From: Myxococcales bacterium
GTDB lineage: Bacteria > Myxococcota_A > Bradymonadia > UBA4248
Length of the DNA stretch: 33,395 nucleotides
NCBI GenBank assembly: GCA_004554395.1
Contig: SFMP01000145.1
Span: forward strand, 1 to 33,395
Direction: 5' to 3'
The position numbers were made by a program, and so were the translations under genes. This document shows, piece after piece, positions 1 through 8,061 of this stretch (the stretch's first letter is position 1; every line of letters starts with the position of its first letter). Below the pieces are notes generated by a model that saw only the letters and a program-made list of their open reading frames with translations, made no database searches and had not been told where the DNA came from.

Positions 1-252
1 ATTTTGCGAGCAATCGGCACACGATTCACCGCAAGACGTATTCGATTCGGCTGTACATTGGCCGCCTTCGCCGCAGTGGCGCATGTTATTCGGGCATTGA
101 CAAGCGCCATCGATGCAGATTTCGCCATTTTGCGAGCAATCGGCACACGATTCACCGCAAGACGTATTCGATTCGGCTGTACATTGGCCGCCTTCGCCGC
201 AGTGGCGCATATTATTCGGGCATTGGCAAGCGCCATCGATGCAGATTTCGCC
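1..252 (-). repeat. 126-bp in-frame tandem repeat
   Basis: The stretch beginning at 1 recurs at 127 with very few differences (for example gttattcggg against attattcggg). The unit is 42 codons long and encodes nine Cys residues at fixed spacing. The near identity of the DNA, not just of the protein, points to recent duplication or gene conversion. The array continues beyond the left edge, so the copy number is unknown. Confidence 0.85.
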
Positions 253-597
253 ATTGAGCACGCAGTTTGCGCAAGACTGCCCGCAAGCCGTATCGGATTC
301 GGCGACGCAAGCGTTGCCATTGCAATGGAGCATCGAATCGGGACAGATACATGCCCCATTGGAACACACTTCGTTTCGTAGCGTACAATCGACGCATGCC
401 GAACCGCAATGCGTATCGGATTCTTGGAGACAAACGACATCACTTGGGCATTGCGAGAGATCGGTTGCGCAAATGCGATTGGACACAGAATCATTGTATT
501 GCGATTTATTCGCTTTTGTTTCGGAATCGTCGCACGAAATGAACATCACCGAACTAGTGATGAAATAAAATACAGCCATTTGGCGACGAAACGACAT
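1..597 (-). CDS. Cys-rich repeat lipoprotein, 3' end outside window
   Basis: The open frame runs from ATG at 597 to the left edge without a stop (199 codons visible). The N terminus is MSFRRQ followed by a hydrophobic stretch ending FISC, which reads as a lipoprotein signal with Cys22 as the lipidated residue, so the product is probably anchored in a membrane by Lnt-finished acylation. After a short polar linker the protein is a chain of Cys-rich modules with motifs such as CADC, ICIDGACQC and HCGEGGQC. At the DNA level the last modules form a 126-bp (42-residue) tandem repeat that is almost identical between copies. An in-frame ATG at 615 would add six residues (MFCLHA); neither start has a clear Shine-Dalgarno, and 597 gives the more normal signal peptide. 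This kind of protein is common in myxobacterial relatives as a surface protein of unknown role; no enzymatic domain is seen. Confidence 0.75.
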   Translation of the reverse strand, partial: MSFRRQMAVFYFITSSVMFISCDDSETKANKSQYNDSVSNRICATDLSQCPSDVVCLQESDTHCGSACVDCTLRNEVCSNGACICPDSMLHCNGNACVAESDTACGQSCANCVLNGEICIDGACQCPNNMRHCGEGGQCTAESNTSCGESCADCSQNGEICIDGACQCPNNMRHCGEGGQCTAESNTSCGESCADCSQN

Positions 598-626
598 TGC
601 ATGGAGACAAAACATAGCTAAAATAT

Positions 627-643
627 CTGTCTTTGGAAGACAG
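627..643. promoter_or_regulatory. 17-bp dyad upstream of the Cys-rich lipoprotein gene
   Basis: Arms CTGTCTT and AAGACAG are perfectly complementary around TGG. The dyad lies 12-30 bp upstream of the two possible start codons of the minus-strand lipoprotein gene, so it could be an operator or a 5' leader hairpin. No convincing promoter could be assigned around it, so the role is a guess. Confidence 0.35.
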
Positions 644-855
644 AAAGCATATATGTCGTGAACACAGTACAGTAGTACTTTCGCACAGATTCCGGAATAA
701 AACAAGAATCGAACCTATACAATATCAAAACGCACAGATTTTTATATTATTCATTTCGGAATACAGCTATATCACATCAAAAAACAGCCATCCCATCGAA
801 ATGCAACTATTCATTCGAAATAGATCTGTCGTATTTCGCAACGGTATCAATCGGA

Positions 856-951
856 AACCCCTACGGGGTTCATTTGGGTGGTGCATTCCCTTTTCCCCCA
901 GTAGCCGCCTACGGCGTCAACTGGGGGCTACTCGCCCTCCCCCCTACGGGG
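856..951. repeat. Cluster of palindromes with TAC loops
   Basis: Three palindromes share the centre CCTACGG: AACCCC-TAC-GGGGTT at 856-870, CGCC-TAC-GGCG at 906-916, and CCCC-TAC-GGGG at 941-951. The middle one sits inside a wider stem, CCCCCAGT (895-902) with ACTGGGGG (920-927). None is followed by a T run, so they are not ordinary terminators. The rest of the gap between the Cys-rich gene and the terminator at 965 (about 616-855) is AT-rich and holds nothing else I can support. Confidence 0.7.
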
Positions 952-964
952 TTCATGACGGAAC

Positions 965-994
965 AAAAAAAGCCCGCGAGGCGAGCTCGCGGGC
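965..994 (-). terminator. Rho-independent terminator of the PLP-enzyme gene
   Basis: On the minus strand the 9-bp stem GCCCGCGAG/CTCGCGGGC (972-980 with 986-994, 5-nt loop) is followed by seven T residues (the A run at 965-971). It lies 30 bp past the stop codon of the 1025-2527 gene. Confidence 0.9.
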
Positions 995-1024
995 GGTTGA
1001 TGCGCTAAACGATATTGCTATCGA

Positions 1025-2527
1025 TTACTTGGCGACTTTGTCGTTGAAGTCGGCGATCATCTTATCCCATTCGGGGACATAGGCGCGCATGGTGCGCCAG
1101 AAGTCTTGATCTTCGCGGGCTTTGAACGCTTCGATATCGATGCCTTGTTGTTCGCACCAGGTGAAGTAGCCCAAGTTGAAGACGCGTTCGCGATCGCGTT
1201 GCGACAATTCGATGACGTTTTCGGTGCCCGAACCTTTCGTGTATTCGCCGAATGTTTCGGCGGCGTCGAGCATATCGAATTTGCCGTTGAAGTCGCGGTT
1301 GATGATGAGTTCTTTTTCGGAGCCATACATGCGGGCGCCGTCGGTGGCGACGGTCATAATGACGTCGTCTTTGCCGAGTTTCATATACTTCGCCGTCTTG
1401 ATGGCCGAGATGATGTTGGCGATCGACGAGAGGCCGAGGTATTTGAGGTTGTCGATGAGTTCTTTTTTGACGCCGCAGCGCGTGGCGAGGTATTCGCGAC
1501 CGGCTTCGGTGTTATAGAGAGCGAAGGTGTGGTCGGAGGCTTTATCGGAGAGTGCCAAGACGAAGTCGGTGTTCATGACGTTGTGAATGAGTGGGACGTG
1601 TTTGTCGCCGATGCCTTGGATGTTGTGATCGCCGAAACCGTTGTAGCAGAGCGTCGGGCATTCGAGGGCTTCGACGGCGACGGTCTTGGATCCGTATGTT
1701 TCTTTGAGGAAGTCGCCGGCGCCGATGGTGCCTGCCGACCCCGTTGCCGAGACGAAGGCACGCAATTTCGCGTTCTTGTTCGTCTTTTTGAAGTCTTTGA
1801 AGACGGTCGAAAGGGCTTCGCCGGTGCAGAAATAGTGCGCGAGATGGTTGTTGAACTCGGCGAACTGATTGAGGATGAAGTTGGTGGGATCTTTGGCGAG
1901 TTCGTTACATTTGTCGTAGATTTCTTTGACGTTGGATTCGCAACCGTATGTGGCGATGATGTCTTCTTCGGGGTTCATCGTCCATTCGCGGAGCCATTGG
2001 AATCGTTCTTGGCTCATGCGTTCGGGCAAGATGGCGACGCCACGGCAATTCATGAGGCGGCTGATGGCGACGCCACCGCGGCAATAGTTGCCCGTCGAGG
2101 GCCAAACGGCGCGGTGTTTCGTCGGGTTGAAAGCGCCCAAGATGACGCGCGGAGCGAGGCATGCGTAGGCTGCAAGGACTTTGTGCGAGCCGATCATGGG
2201 AGCGAGGCAGCCGACCAATGTGATGATCGTCGCATCGATACCGGTGATTTCTTTCGTCAAAACGAGGTGAACGGGGACTTCGACGAAGTGTTTGCGGTCT
2301 TCGCTGTTATACCAATGAACGCGATAGAGGTTGAGGGGATTGGGGGCGTCGGGATCGACGTCTTCGAGGGCTTTTTTGATATCGGCAGGAATCTTTGCCG
2401 GATTGGCGAGCATGTCGAACGTCGGGAGCGTAATTTTGCGCTCTTTAAATCGTTTGACGGTATCGTTGAGTGTCGCTTCGTCGACAATTTTTGTCGTCAA
2501 ACCAAGTCTTTCGAGAATTTTTTCCAT
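1025..2527 (-). CDS. Fold-type-II PLP-dependent lyase-like enzyme
   Basis: This 500-residue protein looks like an enlarged member of the cysteine synthase/threonine synthase fold. Visible motifs are GSHK (residues 113-116), where Lys116 is the likely PLP Schiff-base lysine; STGN (144-147), the substrate-binding loop that is usually SGN or TSGN; and ATGSAGTIGAG (261-271), matching the Gly-rich phosphate-binding loop. Family members are normally 300-400 residues, so extra N- and C-terminal regions are present. The start ATG at 2527 has an AAGAGG ribosome site 8-9 nt upstream, and a good terminator follows the stop. The upstream neighbour on the same strand is an SsnA-like amidohydrolase; SsnA is found next to the PLP ammonia lyase YgeX in purine/selenium clusters of other anaerobes, so a lyase releasing ammonia in the same pathway is a reasonable inference. 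The substrate cannot be read from the sequence, and it is too long and too different to be called YgeX or CysK. Confidence 0.8.
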   Translation of the reverse strand: MEKILERLGLTTKIVDEATLNDTVKRFKERKITLPTFDMLANPAKIPADIKKALEDVDPDAPNPLNLYRVHWYNSEDRKHFVEVPVHLVLTKEITGIDATIITLVGCLAPMIGSHKVLAAYACLAPRVILGAFNPTKHRAVWPSTGNYCRGGVAISRLMNCRGVAILPERMSQERFQWLREWTMNPEEDIIATYGCESNVKEIYDKCNELAKDPTNFILNQFAEFNNHLAHYFCTGEALSTVFKDFKKTNKNAKLRAFVSATGSAGTIGAGDFLKETYGSKTVAVEALECPTLCYNGFGDHNIQGIGDKHVPLIHNVMNTDFVLALSDKASDHTFALYNTEAGREYLATRCGVKKELIDNLKYLGLSSIANIISAIKTAKYMKLGKDDVIMTVATDGARMYGSEKELIINRDFNGKFDMLDAAETFGEYTKGSGTENVIELSQRDRERVFNLGYFTWCEQQGIDIEAFKAREDQDFWRTMRAYVPEWDKMIADFNDKVAK

Positions 2528-2835
2528 GAATCAACCTCTTAAAATCTCAAGAATGAAACGTTTGAACGCGCACAAAGTCCCTCTTTATGCCGCGCCAAAT
2601 CGGTGTGAAATCTGAGTGAACGCTGGCTAAACCTCTGCTTTGCGCCACGCGCGACGAAGCCGGGCGTGCGCAAAGTCGCCTTATGCCATGCACAAAACGC
2701 AATAAACTACAAGGGAAATCGACAAAATCGTCCATCACGCGCCCCGCCGTTTTACCATTCGAGGCGCATGGCGTCGTCATGCGCCCCTGCATAGAATGAA
2801 ACAGGGCGCGTGTCGACGATAATCGTCGTCATCGA
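2528..2835. other. Intergenic gap between ssnA-like and PLP-enzyme genes
   Basis: This 308-bp gap holds the ribosome site of the PLP-enzyme gene and, just past the ssnA-like stop, short palindromes (GACGAT-A-ATCGTC-type near 2815-2828) and an imperfect GCGCCC...GGGCGC stem near 2779-2810 without a T run. No clear promoter, terminator or small gene was found. Confidence 0.5.
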
Positions 2836-4110
2836 TTAATCGTCGTAGTGATACGTGTATGTTTCGGGGTATTTGACCATTTCGGCCCAGAGTCTTTCGG
2901 CTTGGGCTTTTGCCTCGGCGCGGATGGCGTCGATATCGCCATTGACGAGTTTGTGGTCTTTGACGACGACTTTCCCGTCGACGACGGTATGTCGCACGCC
3001 CTTATCGTCGACGATTCTGAGGTCGGCGACGGTGGTGCGAATCGAACGACGGCAATTTTCGATCGTGTTGAGGGGGCCGATTTCTGCATCGAAGAAATCG
3101 CTCATCATGCGCCAGCCGCTATAGAGGCGGTGCGTGACGTTGATCGGGTCGTCGCCTTGGGCTTGGGCTTCTTTTTTACCGAAATCGAGTTCGACGTTCA
3201 TGTCGCCGCTCCAGCCATCGACGCCCAAGGCGACTTTTTGCGCATAGCGCAACGAGAACGGCCAACCAACGGCGTTTCCGTGGTTGGAACGCGGATTTTG
3301 GACGAACCAAACGCCTTGATCGGCGGCGTGTTTCGTTTCGGCAGCCGACATGTGGATGCAGTGGACGAAAATCGAGTGCGGAACGAGGGCACCCAATTTT
3401 TCGATGCGATCGGCGGGCGATTCATAACCACGATCCATGGCGTCGACGACATCGGCGCTACCTTCGGCGACGTGAACGTGAATGCCGACGCCAAGTTCAC
3501 GGGCTTTTTCGCCGGCATAGCGGATCGTGTCGTCGGAGCACGTAAACTGCGCATGGAGACCGACCATGCCTTTGACGAGTTTGCGCTTGTTTTCGCGCAC
3601 GAAGCGGACGCATTCATCGATGCCGCGTTTGCCTTCGGATTTGCCGAAGTTGCGGTCGGTGGCGCCGTAGGTCAAAATACCACGAGCGCCGAATTCTTCA
3701 TAAGCGTCGGCCAACGTATCGAGCGATCCCTCGATGTAGTTGGGCGATTCGTGGTGATCGACGATCGACGTCGTACCAGCCAAAAGCGATTCGGCGACGT
3801 AGAGACGCGCCGAGGCACGCAAAATATCGCGATCGATGGCGCGATCGAGACGCCACCAAATGCGTTCGAGGATTTGCGTGAAGTTTTCGGGGGCGTGCTC
3901 GGGCGCAGGCATGCCAAATGGGCAAAGTGCGCTGTAGAGGTGCGTATGCGAGCAAACCCAACCGGGTAAGATTTCTGCGTCTTTGGCGTCGAGCGTTTCG
4001 GCAACTTCGTGTTCGGGAGCACTCGAGGCGGCTCCAAAATAGATGACTTTGCCATCTTCACAAATTGCTACATTACCACGCTTATCGGGACCAATCTTCA
4101 AACACGCCAT
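2836..4110 (-). CDS. ssnA: SsnA-type amidohydrolase
   Basis: The 424-residue product belongs to the metal-dependent amidohydrolase superfamily, subgroup of SsnA/chlorohydrolase-like deaminases. It shows HTH (His55, His57) for the metal, then GLHAQFTCSD, HVHVAEG and a late GVDGWSGD with the conserved metal/catalytic Asp. The C terminus carries the usual second part of the small beta-sandwich (VVDGKVVVKD). ATG at 4110 is chosen because AGGAG lies 8 nt upstream; the frame is open further to 4215 but that extension has no ribosome site and no family match. SsnA occurs in anaerobic purine-degradation/YgeW-YgeX-YgeY clusters, where its exact substrate is not settled. Here the only companion is a PLP enzyme 308 bp downstream; the rest of the cluster is not in the window. 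The gene name rests on overall motif pattern and is not proof of substrate. Confidence 0.82.
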   Translation of the reverse strand: MACLKIGPDKRGNVAICEDGKVIYFGAASSAPEHEVAETLDAKDAEILPGWVCSHTHLYSALCPFGMPAPEHAPENFTQILERIWWRLDRAIDRDILRASARLYVAESLLAGTTSIVDHHESPNYIEGSLDTLADAYEEFGARGILTYGATDRNFGKSEGKRGIDECVRFVRENKRKLVKGMVGLHAQFTCSDDTIRYAGEKARELGVGIHVHVAEGSADVVDAMDRGYESPADRIEKLGALVPHSIFVHCIHMSAAETKHAADQGVWFVQNPRSNHGNAVGWPFSLRYAQKVALGVDGWSGDMNVELDFGKKEAQAQGDDPINVTHRLYSGWRMMSDFFDAEIGPLNTIENCRRSIRTTVADLRIVDDKGVRHTVVDGKVVVKDHKLVNGDIDAIRAEAKAQAERLWAEMVKYPETYTYHYDD

Positions 4111-4362
4111 ATAAATTCTCCTAAAACAGGGTGAAATGATAAACAAAACGAGTCTATGAACGACTGCCAAAGCGAAATCGCCTCGAACAGAAAGCCATAG
4201 ACGCGACCTATCCATACGCGATTATTGCGCGCATAGAAAGTATAATGCGCCAAAAGGCATAGCCGCATCAATTTCCGTAGTGATGGGGCTATCGCAACAA
4301 TGCGCCCACAAACGCGCCATACCATTGTTTAAGCTAAATTGCGACTGCGGGCGGCGATTATC

Positions 4363-4854
4363 TTAGAACGGCACGGACGCTTCGTCGAGGTCATTGCCGC
4401 CATCGGGCGCGACATCGTCGGCCATGTTCTGGCTCAATGCCGAATAATTGTTTTGCGAATAGCTGTTTTGCGAATAGCTATTTTGCGAATACGACGAAGA
4501 ATCGCCACGATTCGAATCGAACGAACCGCCGGCATTGGGCGAGTCGTTTCTACCACCGAGGCTTTGAACCGTACTGGCGAGGATATCGACAGTCTTGTGT
4601 TTGACACCGTCTTTTTCGTACTCGCCATAGCTGATGCGCCCTTCGATATAGACGAGGCTACCTTTGTGCAGGTAATCGCGAGCAAATTCCGCTTGTTTGT
4701 CGAAGCAGACGATCGAGTGCCATTCCGTTTTGCGCGACTGTCCATAGCCCGAGTCGGTTGCTAAAGAAAACCGGCAACTCGCTTTTCCACTCTGCGACGC
4801 GCGATATTCGGGTTCACGGCCAAGGCGACCGACTAAAATTGCTTTATTGATCAT
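4363..4854 (-). CDS. ssb: Single-stranded DNA-binding protein
   Basis: This 163-residue SSB binds single-stranded DNA in replication and repair. Residues 1-100 form the OB fold, with the typical start MINKAILVGRLG, the KTEWHSIVCFDKQAE segment and IEGRISY. The middle is a Ser/Gln/Asn-rich linker with the repeat SYSQN (residues 121-135). The C-terminal tip is DLDEASVPF, keeping the acidic run and final PF that recruit partner proteins, though the tip is less acidic than the common DDDIPF. ATG at 4854 is preceded by a strong AGGAGG site, so the longer open frame to 4905 is rejected. It is divergent from def; the shared region contains a promoter for each. Confidence 0.95.
   Translation of the reverse strand: MINKAILVGRLGREPEYRASQSGKASCRFSLATDSGYGQSRKTEWHSIVCFDKQAEFARDYLHKGSLVYIEGRISYGEYEKDGVKHKTVDILASTVQSLGGRNDSPNAGGSFDSNRGDSSSYSQNSYSQNSYSQNNYSALSQNMADDVAPDGGNDLDEASVPF
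4440..4490 (-). repeat. 15-bp in-frame repeat in ssb linker
   Basis: Units of the type TTTTGCGAATAGCTG (plus-strand reading) recur about three times and encode SYSQN. They lie in the disordered linker, where length changes would be tolerated. Confidence 0.7.
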
Positions 4855-4895
4855 GTGTGACCTCCTTATTGAGTCAACGAAGAAAACGTCGTGTG

Positions 4896-4925
4896 AGTCT
4901 AACACGAGACCGCGACGAATGACAA
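4896..4925 (-). promoter_or_regulatory. Predicted ssb promoter
   Basis: Reading the minus strand, TTGTCA (4925-4920) and TAGACT (4901-4896) are separated by 18 bp, a fair match to a sigma-70-type promoter, about 40 bp upstream of the ssb start codon. Confidence 0.5.
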
Positions 4926-4977
4926 CGAGTTCTTCTTTCGCTCATCCGAAATCGAGCTCTGTAGCTATCGCATCTGC

Positions 4978-4992
4978 GCAGAATAATTCTGC
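4978..4992. promoter_or_regulatory. 15-bp perfect palindrome between ssb and def
   Basis: GCAGAAT-A-ATTCTGC is a perfect dyad between the predicted divergent promoters of ssb and def. Such a site could bind a dimeric regulator, but it does not overlap either predicted -35/-10, and I cannot link it to a known operator. Confidence 0.35.
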
Positions 4993-5065
4993 ACAAAGAC
5001 GCGCACCACGGGGAAAAACCTATCGCCAAAGCACCTTTGGATAGATGCGTTTCGGAAATATCTTC

Positions 5066-5095
5066 TTGCGAAATACGGCTCTGCATCACTATAAA
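5066..5095 (+). promoter_or_regulatory. Predicted promoter of def-lnt
   Basis: TTGCGA (5066-5071) and TATAAA (5090-5095) with an 18-bp spacer form a good sigma-70-like promoter about 60 bp before the def start codon. Confidence 0.55.
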
Positions 5096-5155
5096 GGCGT
5101 TTGCGAATAGGCGTCCGAAAACTCGAAATGCGATACGCCGTGCTTAAGGAGCAAT

Positions 5156-5731
5156 ATGATTCTCGATCTATACATTTATCCGCATCCAGTTCTGTTGCAA
5201 GTCGCAGAACCCGTAGAAACTTTCGACGATGATCTCAAGAAGCTCGTCGACGATATGGCCGATACGATGTACGAAGGCAATGGCGTTGGGCTTGCCGCTC
5301 CGCAAATCGGGCTCAGCAAGCGACTTTTCGTCGTCGATACGAGTGCCCCCGAAGAACCGTCGACGCTCAAAGCATACGTCAATCCGAAGATCATCGTCAA
5401 AGACCAACCGATCGTATGGAACGAGGGATGCTTATCGCTCCCCGGGCTATATCGCGATGTGCAGACGTATGGGCATGTCATCGTCGAAGCCCAAGACGTC
5501 GAAGGGAATTGGTTCCGCGAAGAAGCCAAAGAGCTTCGCGCCGTCGCACTACTGCACGAATATGCCCATCTCGATGGCAGCGTCTTCATCGATAGGCTCT
5601 CGCCCCTTAAACTCCGCCTCGTGCGCAAATCGTGGGGAAAACGCATACGACGCGAAGCCGAAAAGACATATTCCGAAAGCAATCTCCATTGCGTATTCGC
5701 CACCGATGCCAAAACGGATACGCCAACATGA
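5156..5731 (+). CDS. def: Peptide deformylase
   Basis: The 191-residue protein removes the formyl group from the initiator methionine of nascent proteins, ahead of methionine aminopeptidase. All three family motifs are present: GNGVGLAAPQIG (about 41-52), EGCLS with metal ligand Cys92, and LLHEYAHLDG with His134, Glu135 and His138. The third motif is unusual: most deformylases have QHE-x-DH, whereas here Leu precedes the first His and Ala replaces the Asp. The HExxH metal core and catalytic Glu are intact, so activity is expected. A GGAG site lies a few bases upstream of ATG 5156. The stop codon overlaps the lnt start (ATGA), so the two are co-translated. Confidence 0.95.
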   Translation: MILDLYIYPHPVLLQVAEPVETFDDDLKKLVDDMADTMYEGNGVGLAAPQIGLSKRLFVVDTSAPEEPSTLKAYVNPKIIVKDQPIVWNEGCLSLPGLYRDVQTYGHVIVEAQDVEGNWFREEAKELRAVALLHEYAHLDGSVFIDRLSPLKLRLVRKSWGKRIRREAEKTYSESNLHCVFATDAKTDTPT

Positions 5732-7953
5732 CGCAACCAGCCCCGAAAGGCGACGATGTCGCCCACAATGCCCCAAAAAGCGACGACGAAAAGCCATCTT
5801 CCCGGGCCGTCAAACTCGATCGTTTAGCTCGATCTCTATTCGACCCGTCGATGTGTAACCATATAGATGGAAAAGGCGACGATTCGCCCAATTCGCCCGA
5901 TAACGCGGCAAATCCCGATGGCGCCGAAAAATCGTGCAGCGCAAAAGGCGCCTCGGCGCCGTCGAATCGCCGCATCGATTTACCTTGGTGGCTTCGCATT
6001 TTATTCGCTTGCATTGGTGGTGTTTGCGTATTCTTAGCCTATCCAGATTATAATCTGTTTTTTCTAGCCTATATTGCTCTATTCTTCGAATTATGGGCAA
6101 TTGACAGTTTACGTCCGAGGTCGGCATTTTTCGTCGGCTGGCTCGCCGGAACGATAACAAACACGGGCGGATTTTATTGGATTAGCGGCATGCTCGAAGA
6201 TTTCGGGCACATGCCGACATGGCTCTCAATGACGCTCTGCGTCGGGCTTTGTGCGCTCCAAGGCCTCGTCTTCGGTCTATGGGCTTGGGGAATCCGAAAA
6301 TTCGACAGCCGTTCGCCATGGGTCACGGCAGTCGCTCTCTTCGTCGTCATCGAGATGTTTTTCCCGATGATCTTCCCGTGGTATTATGCCAACAGCCAAT
6401 ACAATTTCGTCTATGCCGTCCAAACAGCCGATATATGGGGCGTTTTGGGCGTGTCGGCACTCATCGTCACCTTCAACGTCTTGATCTACGACGTATCGCG
6501 GACGGCTTTTTTGCGTCGCCGTGCGCGACGGCTCCAAATCGCCCTCGACGCCGACTGCCAATACCACAAAAAATCGATCATCGCAGCGCTAGCGTTTTTG
6601 GGCTTTGCCGCCATCTATGCACCGATCCGAATGCATCAGATCGATGCGACGCAAGCGGCAGCCCCAAAACTCTCGATCGGCATGGTCGAGGGCGATATCG
6701 GCATTTGGGAAAAAGAAGACCCTAGCAAACTGCGCAATAACTTATTCATCCATCATAGTCTTTCGCACGCCTTGTCGGAACAAGGCGTCGATCTCATCGT
6801 ATGGCCCGAATCGTCGTATCAAGCGACGTGGGTTTGGGGAAGCCAAACGACGTCGACCGATCCGATCGTGCGCGAAGTCGACGCCATCTTTACGCCAGAA
6901 TTCGCACCGATAGCCGAACGCGCTTATCGCACGATCGATGCCATGTTTGGCGAAGGATTTTCGCGAAATCCCGTCATTCGTCGAAGTTTATTCGAAGCAT
7001 TCTCGATACAGGCGCAGATAAACGGTTGGCAGACGCTCGATCCGTTCTTGCCATCGTTTGTGTCGGGTTTCAGCGTGCCAAACGAAGTCTTCAACCACGA
7101 GTCGCAAATCATGCGCCGCCCCTATTTGCGGCTCATCCCCGACGACACGACATTTTATTTGCCGAGTGCCGAACCCCTTCGCGCCAGCCGCAAAGACGAC
7201 TTAATCAAACTCATACGCCCCGAAGACATATCTTCGCCGATTCGCGATTTCGATGCCGCGCTCCTCTTTGGCACGCTCACCGTCGAATTGACCGAAAAAG
7301 GACGCGGACTCGTCGAGCAGGGCATGACATCGGTTTATCGCGCGCCGGCCGATACGCGGAAACTCTACAACACGGCTCACCTCGTCGACAAAGACGGCAC
7401 CGTTTTGGGCAAATACCACAAAAACTACCTCCTCATCTTTGGCGAATACATCCCCTTTGCCGACAAATTGTCGTGGATCTACGAAATCTTGCCCGAGGCA
7501 GGCAATCTGACCCCCGGCACCGTCATCGAGACGATGCCGTTTCGCGGCTATGCCATCGGTCCCATCATTTGCTACGAAGATATCTTGCCGCGATTCGTCC
7601 AAAAGCTCTCGAAATTGCGCCCAAACGTCTTCATCAACATCACCAACGACGCTTGGTTTGGAAAGACTTCCGAGCCCATGCTACACCTAGCCCTAGCCAT
7701 GATGCGTACCGTCGAACACAGACGATGGCTCGTGCGATCGACGAATACGGGCGTGAGTGCGTTTGTCGATGCCAACGGGCGATTGTTGCAAAAAACGTCG
7801 ATCTATGACGCAGAAATTTTGCGCCACGACGTGGCAATGATGCCACCATCGCGGACCCTCTATAGCTATATCGGCGACTTTCTAGGATGGATCGCTCTCG
7901 TTTGGGTCGCTTTCCTAGCGGTTTTGCGACGAAGACGAAACAAAATTGACTAA
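5728..7953 (+). CDS. lnt: Apolipoprotein N-acyltransferase, enlarged
   Basis: Lnt adds the third acyl chain to lipoproteins in the inner membrane. The 741-residue product has about 85 hydrophilic, probably disordered residues, then roughly seven membrane helices, the periplasmic nitrilase-like domain, and a last helix before RRRRNK. The catalytic triad is visible as Glu361 (in WPESS), Lys565 (in YHKNYLLIFGEY) and Cys615 (in ICYED). In E. coli the corresponding Glu-Lys distance is 68 residues; here it is 204, so about 136 residues are inserted between them, while the Lys-Cys distance is normal. The start at 5728 overlaps the def stop as ATGA; the longer in-frame start at 5632 would lie deep inside def and is rejected. 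The window also encodes lipoproteins that would be its substrates. Confidence 0.93.
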   Translation: MTQPAPKGDDVAHNAPKSDDEKPSSRAVKLDRLARSLFDPSMCNHIDGKGDDSPNSPDNAANPDGAEKSCSAKGASAPSNRRIDLPWWLRILFACIGGVCVFLAYPDYNLFFLAYIALFFELWAIDSLRPRSAFFVGWLAGTITNTGGFYWISGMLEDFGHMPTWLSMTLCVGLCALQGLVFGLWAWGIRKFDSRSPWVTAVALFVVIEMFFPMIFPWYYANSQYNFVYAVQTADIWGVLGVSALIVTFNVLIYDVSRTAFLRRRARRLQIALDADCQYHKKSIIAALAFLGFAAIYAPIRMHQIDATQAAAPKLSIGMVEGDIGIWEKEDPSKLRNNLFIHHSLSHALSEQGVDLIVWPESSYQATWVWGSQTTSTDPIVREVDAIFTPEFAPIAERAYRTIDAMFGEGFSRNPVIRRSLFEAFSIQAQINGWQTLDPFLPSFVSGFSVPNEVFNHESQIMRRPYLRLIPDDTTFYLPSAEPLRASRKDDLIKLIRPEDISSPIRDFDAALLFGTLTVELTEKGRGLVEQGMTSVYRAPADTRKLYNTAHLVDKDGTVLGKYHKNYLLIFGEYIPFADKLSWIYEILPEAGNLTPGTVIETMPFRGYAIGPIICYEDILPRFVQKLSKLRPNVFINITNDAWFGKTSEPMLHLALAMMRTVEHRRWLVRSTNTGVSAFVDANGRLLQKTSIYDAEILRHDVAMMPPSRTLYSYIGDFLGWIALVWVAFLAVLRRRRNKID

Positions 7954-8061
7954 TGGCACACCGATTGCATTAACTCTGCATTCAGAGAGGGCGTCGCAAA
8001 GCGCCCAGATTTCTTATGATAGAATTTCGATAAAACCGCTTTTGCGAGAGGAGATAAAGCC

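Noticed and set aside
633..1082. Plus-strand open frame of 149 codons
   Set aside because: It runs across palindromes and the terminator at 965-994, with no ribosome site and codon use unlike the neighbours.
1106..2542. Long plus-strand open frame of 478 codons
   Set aside because: It lies antisense to the PLP-enzyme gene, has repetitive Phe/Gly/Asp/Glu composition typical of the reverse of GC-biased codons, no ribosome site, and no recognisable motif.
2848..3969. Plus-strand open frame of 373 codons
   Set aside because: Antisense shadow of the ssnA-like gene, whose motifs are clear.
4098..4325. Small minus-strand gene before ssnA
   Set aside because: It overlaps the ssnA ribosome site and start, has no ribosome site of its own, and is not protein-like.
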